Shown: positions 59,641 to 64,000 of the stretch, piece after piece
Layout: each line of letters starts with the position of its first letter
Numbering within the stretch: the first letter of the stretch is position 1
DNA from: Erythrophleum ivorense
Taxonomy: Eukaryota; Streptophyta; Magnoliopsida; Fabales; Fabaceae
Direction: 5' to 3'
Assembly (NCBI GenBank): GCA_026724425.1
Contig: JAIUCV010000001.1
Span: 11,328,556 to 11,392,555, forward strand
Length of the DNA stretch: 64,000 nt
Made by a program: the position numbers and the translations under genes
Notes under the pieces: model-generated
The model's input: the letters and a program-made list of their open reading frames with translations, nothing else
Told to the model about the DNA's origin: nothing
The model's database searches: none

Positions 59641-61466
59641 TATCATTATTGTGCTTAAATTTATTTCCATTTGTTTTCATCAATTAAAATATCCAATATT
59701 AAATATATTTATTTAAAAGTATAAAAAGGTTTAATATTGCATGTCTACATCTATATATGTATATTACCGAAGTAGGTGATCCTCATTAAAATTGCGAAAA
59801 GTAATTCTTCGAATGTGTGGCATGTATATTATAATTAAATTCCCTAATTATTTTGATTATATATTATAAATGGTTTGATTGTTTATAAGAAGATAAATGC
59901 TTTCTTGTTTGTATGATTTCATTATCTTTTTTATTTTTATTTTTATTTTGTTTCGTATTTATCCAATTGGGAAGCAGATCGATTCTCCAACAATTCCAGC
60001 CATAATTACCCTTAATACCAAATACCACTACTAGAAACTCCAAAACACCCATCAATCAGCCCTAATAACACCCAAAGGATTTTCTACTGTTCCTGTTGTA
60101 GCCATAGAGGATGCTGCAATTTTTGTTCAGTGGACAGTTTAAATTTTATTTTATTTTTAATTTTGTAATCTCAATTATTATTTATTTTAAAGTTAATAGT
60201 TGGAAGATTATTTTTATTTTTTTAAAATAAAAAAAATCAAAATTTAAAAAGTAATAAAATAAAATCTAATTGTTCAAATAAAAAATAACATAAAAAACAA
60301 CAAAGGTTCCGTTATAATTATGTTTGCGAAAGGACAGAACAAGCAGTTTCAATCCACCGCCAAATACAAGAAAGTCGTAGTAGCCTAAACTGAAGCGTAC
60401 TTAAATCAAACAAATTTTTACAATATCACCTGAATAGTCACTTGAAATCCAAATCTTACCAACCCAATCGAAGCATGATAAGAAACTCACAGACCCAAAC
60501 TTCCAACTTGGGATTCACTTGAAAAGAAGCAAGTGGGTGATCATCAGAGATTAGTTCTCTCTTTGGGTCAAGTTTTTTAATATTTGTATATAAATGGTAG
60601 TGAGAACTAGAAGACTGAAGACGCTTCTTAGCCCACAAATTTTCTGCAAGAAGGCTATAGACCTGTGCTCCTTCTCATCTAACCGGAAATAGAAGGGCAT
60701 AGAGGTAGAGTCATCATTCTTGAGGAAGCAAGTGTTTGTTAGATCAAGTTTCACAATTAATTTTTAATTATTTTAATCATAACAGAATTTTTAAATTTAA
60801 TTTATAAAAGTTAAATAAAAATTATTGGTTCCTAAGAGGTTTTAATTTGTCTTAATTAGTTAAAATTATATATAGACTTAATTAAATAAGTATTTATTGA
60901 ACTATATATATATACCTTACAAAATTTTATGAGCTTATTTAATCAAATTCTTGATGGCCTAGATCCTTTTGTCATTTTATTGGGCCTTAAATATATTCAT
61001 GTCAAAGCAAAAGAGATTTTATTAATTATTGATATCCCAAAATACAATAGCTTTTGGGATGTGGCACGTAGCACAATGGAGGAAGAAGTAAAAAGTACAA
61101 TCACTTTTAAAAACGAAGCGTAAGTGATTGCATCAAATGGAGTTAAACGTGACCCAGCCGTCCAGCAATCAACACGAAACATCTCAATTTATTTAACGAA
61201 CACGGTGCAAAAAGCATAGTTTTTGCACCTTTTTTTTTTTAATGGCTGGCCTAATGAAGCAATAAGCGATTAATATATAAGCGGTGCGTTTGGAGTACTG
61301 TTTGAGGGTCCTCTCTTCTCTTCCAGCCAAACGAAGCTCTGCATTGGTGCATCCTGTTTGACTGAAGCACAGGAAAGAGCTCTAAGGAGAAAGAAGCTTC
61401 TCTGCATTTTAGCTTTTATGGTCTGGTACAATGGTTTGGTTATTCCTCTCTTTATTCTGATTATAG
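59641..61466. other. Mostly intergenic; one unassigned coding-like island
   Basis: AT-rich except 60430-60770, where the minus strand has two overlapping open runs (KLDLTNTCFLKNDDSTSMPF and DPKRELISDDHPLASFQVNP) with higher GC than the flanks. I do not recognise a family; it could be a decayed gene fragment. The stretch 61320-61466 just before the ROP remnant is also GC-richer but matches nothing I know. Confidence 0.35.
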
Positions 61467-62380
61467 GCCGGGAAGATTACAGCAAATTGAGGTCGTTTAG
61501 TTACAGAGGTGCAGACATATTTGTCTTAGCATTCTCTTGGATTGGCAGAGCCAGCCATGAAAATGTTCTGAAGAAGGTATGGGATTTATGTTATTCTGTT
61601 CTCCTTTTTTTTTTTTTTCTTTTTTTATGTTCAGATTCAAGTTCTTAAAGGTGGGCATTTTTTTTCCCTTTAAAATCCACTCGTTTTATTCTGCACATAA
61701 CTTTTAATTATCAGCAGCGGGCCATTTTCATCACCAAAAGGAGCATTCATGCTTTTGAGAGATTTTGTTTTCACTTTTTCCCCTCCTTACTACAATTATT
61801 CTTGTCTGTTTTCTACTTTAGTGGATGCCAGAAGGCCCCCAGAACTGCGTAGCTTTGCACCTAATGTTCCAATTGTTCTTGTTGGCAGAAAGCTAGGTAA
61901 GCTGCAAGACATGTTAAATTCTGTAAGCTTATTACGCTGAAGATGCTGCATACATCAATTTATTAATTATATTTTTCAGATCTTCGAGAAGACCGAGGAT
62001 ACTTAGCCGATCATCTAGGATCTAATGTTATAACATCTGCTTAGGTTTCGATTCTTTACATTAATTCTGTTTCTCAAATAAGCATGAAGCACTTTCTATA
62101 GTATAGAACTGAACCGATCATGTTGCATGAGAAACGGTAGAAGAAGCAAAAGCAAGGTTTATATTCTCTCTCTCTATAGCCTTCATGGCCAGAGTGTGGA
62201 AAAAAGAAGAAAGTGAACGTTGCAAAGAAGATGGAAAGGGATGGAGCATTCGATAAAGAAAAAAGCACTTATTGTGAAAGAAGCCCTTGACAAAGAGAAG
62301 AAAAGGTGACGCACCTCTGTCCCTTCTTCCTCCAAGAAAAAGAAGTCGACCTGGATGCCTTCGATGTTGCTCCAGATTTG
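61467..62380 (+). pseudogene. ROP (Rho of plants) GTPase pseudogene
   Basis: Three exon-like blocks keep the ROP intron pattern. 61467-61576: REDYSKLRSFSYRGADIFVL then AFSWIGRASHENVLKK; the family glutamine after the G3 glycine reads arginine. 61822-61896: WMP then ELRSFAPNVPIVLVGRKL, with an 11-bp duplication (CCAGAAGGCCC) that breaks the frame. 61980-62044: LREDRGYLADHLGSNVITSA ending in TAG where the family has CAG. The upstream exons with the P-loop and switch I are missing and replaced by unrelated sequence, and the exon after the third block was not found. A basic PPRKRSRPGCLRCC-like tail near 62325-62380 may be the membrane-anchoring C-terminus (weak). ROPs are plasma-membrane switches for polarity and signalling; this copy cannot make one. 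Confidence 0.8.
62116..62262. repeat. Direct repeat, copy 1
   Basis: GATCATGTTGCATGAGAAAC, TCTCTCTATAGCCTTCATG and GAAAGTGAACGTTG recur in the same order at 62706-62855. Its insertion separates the third ROP block from the putative tail. Confidence 0.75.
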
Positions 62381-62705
62381 TGCTGATCAAAGTCGATCCA
62401 GATTATTTATATTTAATAATTTTTTTCTATTTTGTAGTATTAATTTTTTTTTAAATTAGAATATAGTTTTAATTTTATATGTTACATCTTTTAAAAAAAA
62501 TCAAAATACCAAAAAAAGTAGATACCGTCCATATCACTATCTCTTAAAATGAATAAAGGATTCATATGCTTTCAAAAGAAATATAAAATATTCATTTGGC
62601 AACTTTTTTATCCCCAAACATCTTGTTAAGCATTTAATAACATCTAATGTGATAAAAAAAACTTGAAAAAAGAAGACAAAAGCTTCTTTCCTTTTATCTA
62701 CATAT

Positions 62706-62855
62706 GATCATGTTGCATAAGAAACGGTAGGAGAAGTAAAGGTCAGGTTTATCTTCTCTCTCTAGCCTTCATGTCCAGCATATTGAAAAAATGAAGAAAG
62801 TGAACGTTGTAAAGAAGATGAAAAGGAGTGGAGCACTCAATAAAAATAATATAGC
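62706..62855. repeat. Direct repeat, copy 2
   Basis: See 62116-62262. GATCATGTTGCATAAGAAAC and GAAAGTGAACGTTGTAAAGA are the clearest matches. Confidence 0.75.
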
Positions 62856-63164
62856 CGTTTGGTTCAATCTAAAAAGGAAGAAAAGTTCGCTTGTGAGTAA
62901 CGACTCTCTCCTTATCATTTGGTATTTAAGGTAATACATTGAGGAAGAAAATGTGGTGGTAAAATATTAAGAACAAGAAAACAGAGCATAAAAGAATTTA
63001 CTTTACTAATTCTTTCATAATTTTTCAGCTTAGTTTCAAGTTTAATTTTACTTAAAGAGTATTTATTAAACTAGTATTGTATCTCTTTTGTTTATAAGAA
63101 CTCTAAAATCTATTCTTATGTTTTTGTAAATCTATCTTTTATTTCTCAAATTTCATGAAAATTG
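62856..63164. other. Intergenic, no gene seen
   Basis: AT-rich; nothing recognised. Confidence 0.4.
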
Positions 63165-63480
63165 AAGCAACATTTCAAAAATTTGTTTTTAACATACCCC
63201 TCAAAAGCACTTTACAAAGATTTTCTTTTTTCATTTTTAAAAATAAAAAAAATTGTTTTACAAAATAGTAACCAAATAAGTCCCACTCAATGATGAAGTA
63301 ACAACACCAAAGTTGGACGTGGATACCCATTTGATGTAAAATAGAAAGAAAAATAAAAGATCAATCGCAAGTTTATCATCGAAGAAGCAACAAGATCAAA
63401 GTTAACTTGGATACCCACTTGATATAAAATAGGTAGAAAAATAAATGAACAATCACAACTTTATGAAAATGTAATACAAA
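63165..63480. repeat. Dispersed repeat, copy 2, with internal duplication
   Basis: Matches 49995-50245. An internal segment is repeated: AAGTTGGACGTGGATACCCA (about 63311) and AAGTTAACTTGGATACCCAC (about 63399), each followed by TTGAT(G/A)TAAAATAG. Confidence 0.65.
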
Positions 63481-63699
63481 ATTTAAGAATTAGCTGTTTG
63501 ATTCATTTTTTATTATAAGTAGGTAAACGCCTGAATCTAGGGTTTGGATAAATATATCTATTGATTTTGTTTGAATTGGAAATATTCATGTAATAATTTT
63601 TTATTTAATTAATTTATTATTTAGCTTATATTTTTCTTACAATTTGCTAGTCACTTATTATAAAGTATGATCTGTAATGAAATAAATTGAAAAGTGAAT

Positions 63700-64000
63700 T
63701 ACAATAGGTGATCACTAGATCTGATCACAGGTTGGGATCAAATAAAAACAGGTCGAGCCTAATGAAAAAAAGCTAAAAAAATATGAGCTTGGCCTCGACA
63801 TTGTTCATAAATTTTGAGCTTAGGCCTAGGCACCAAAAAAAGAGGGTCGAGCCCGACCCGCCATTTTAGACAACAATTTCGACTTTTGTTGACTAAAAAT
63901 GATACATCAGTGCTAAAAAATGAAGTTTTGATTCAATATTATGGTAATAAGTATATGATACAGTACACCATTAATTTATTATCAGACAAGAATGCTACTA
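63700..64000. repeat. Possible edge of another repeat with GGTCGAGCCCGACCC palindrome
   Basis: GGTGATCACTAGATCTGATCACAGG near 63708 and GGGTCGAGCCCGACCCGCC near 63843 are GC-rich palindromic motifs of the kind seen at plant DNA-transposon ends. The window ends before a partner end could be seen. Confidence 0.3.

Overview
This window is nuclear DNA from a flowering plant, most likely a dicot. It is AT-rich, its genes have introns with GT..AG junctions, and about half of it is transposon-derived. Plant-type families present include a PLS-class PPR protein, an FBD-type F-box protein, an AVT6 amino acid transporter, a GEX3-like protein, a ROP GTPase remnant, plant mobile domain (PMD) sequences and an endogenous pararetrovirus. 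I did not try to name the species. No rRNA, tRNA, CRISPR array or bacterial-type operon was recognised.

Layout. 0.4-2.0 kb: first exons of a GEX3-like gene on the minus strand, running off the left edge, with a foldback repeat just upstream. 3.4-3.9 kb: a LINE RNase H remnant. 4.8-15.2 kb: a 10.4-kb Mutator-like element (MULE) with ~300-bp terminal inverted repeats, an internal ~285-bp tandem array, a decayed PMD gene and a decayed DDE/SWIM transposase. 16.5-23.3 kb: a UMP-CMP-kinase-like gene on the minus strand, broken by a 2.3-kb solo LTR inserted precisely into an exon and carrying several MITE-like repeats in its introns. 25.4-28.1 kb: an intact intronless PPR gene of 890 aa, MEF13-like. 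32.0-36.3 kb: a decayed endogenous caulimovirid on the minus strand. 39.4-42.5 kb: a nearly full-length RTE-type LINE with an 18-bp target-site duplication. 43.9-47.2 kb: an intact five-exon AVT6-type transporter. 47.9-49.5 kb: a giant foldback element with a 10-bp target-site duplication. 50.3-52.9 kb: tandemly duplicated older RTE fragments, one copy holding a 192-bp Helitron. 54.2-56.5 kb: an intact three-exon F-box/FBD gene followed upstream by two tandem-repeat blocks. 59.1-59.6 kb: another LINE remnant. 61.5-62.4 kb: a ROP GTPase pseudogene.

How the parts relate. Three protein-coding genes look intact (PPR, AVT6, F-box/FBD); the GEX3-like gene is cut by the window edge. They show no shared pathway and look like independent single genes spaced by repeats. 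The most informative material is the transposon record. Four insertions can be dated relative to their hosts by target-site duplications or an empty sister copy: the solo LTR, the RTE LINE, the foldback element and the Helitron. Two repeat families (the MULE and the 1.6-kb foldback) share the terminus GGCTTTTTAAC and a 29-nt GC-rich near-palindrome just inside it, which suggests one larger superfamily branch.
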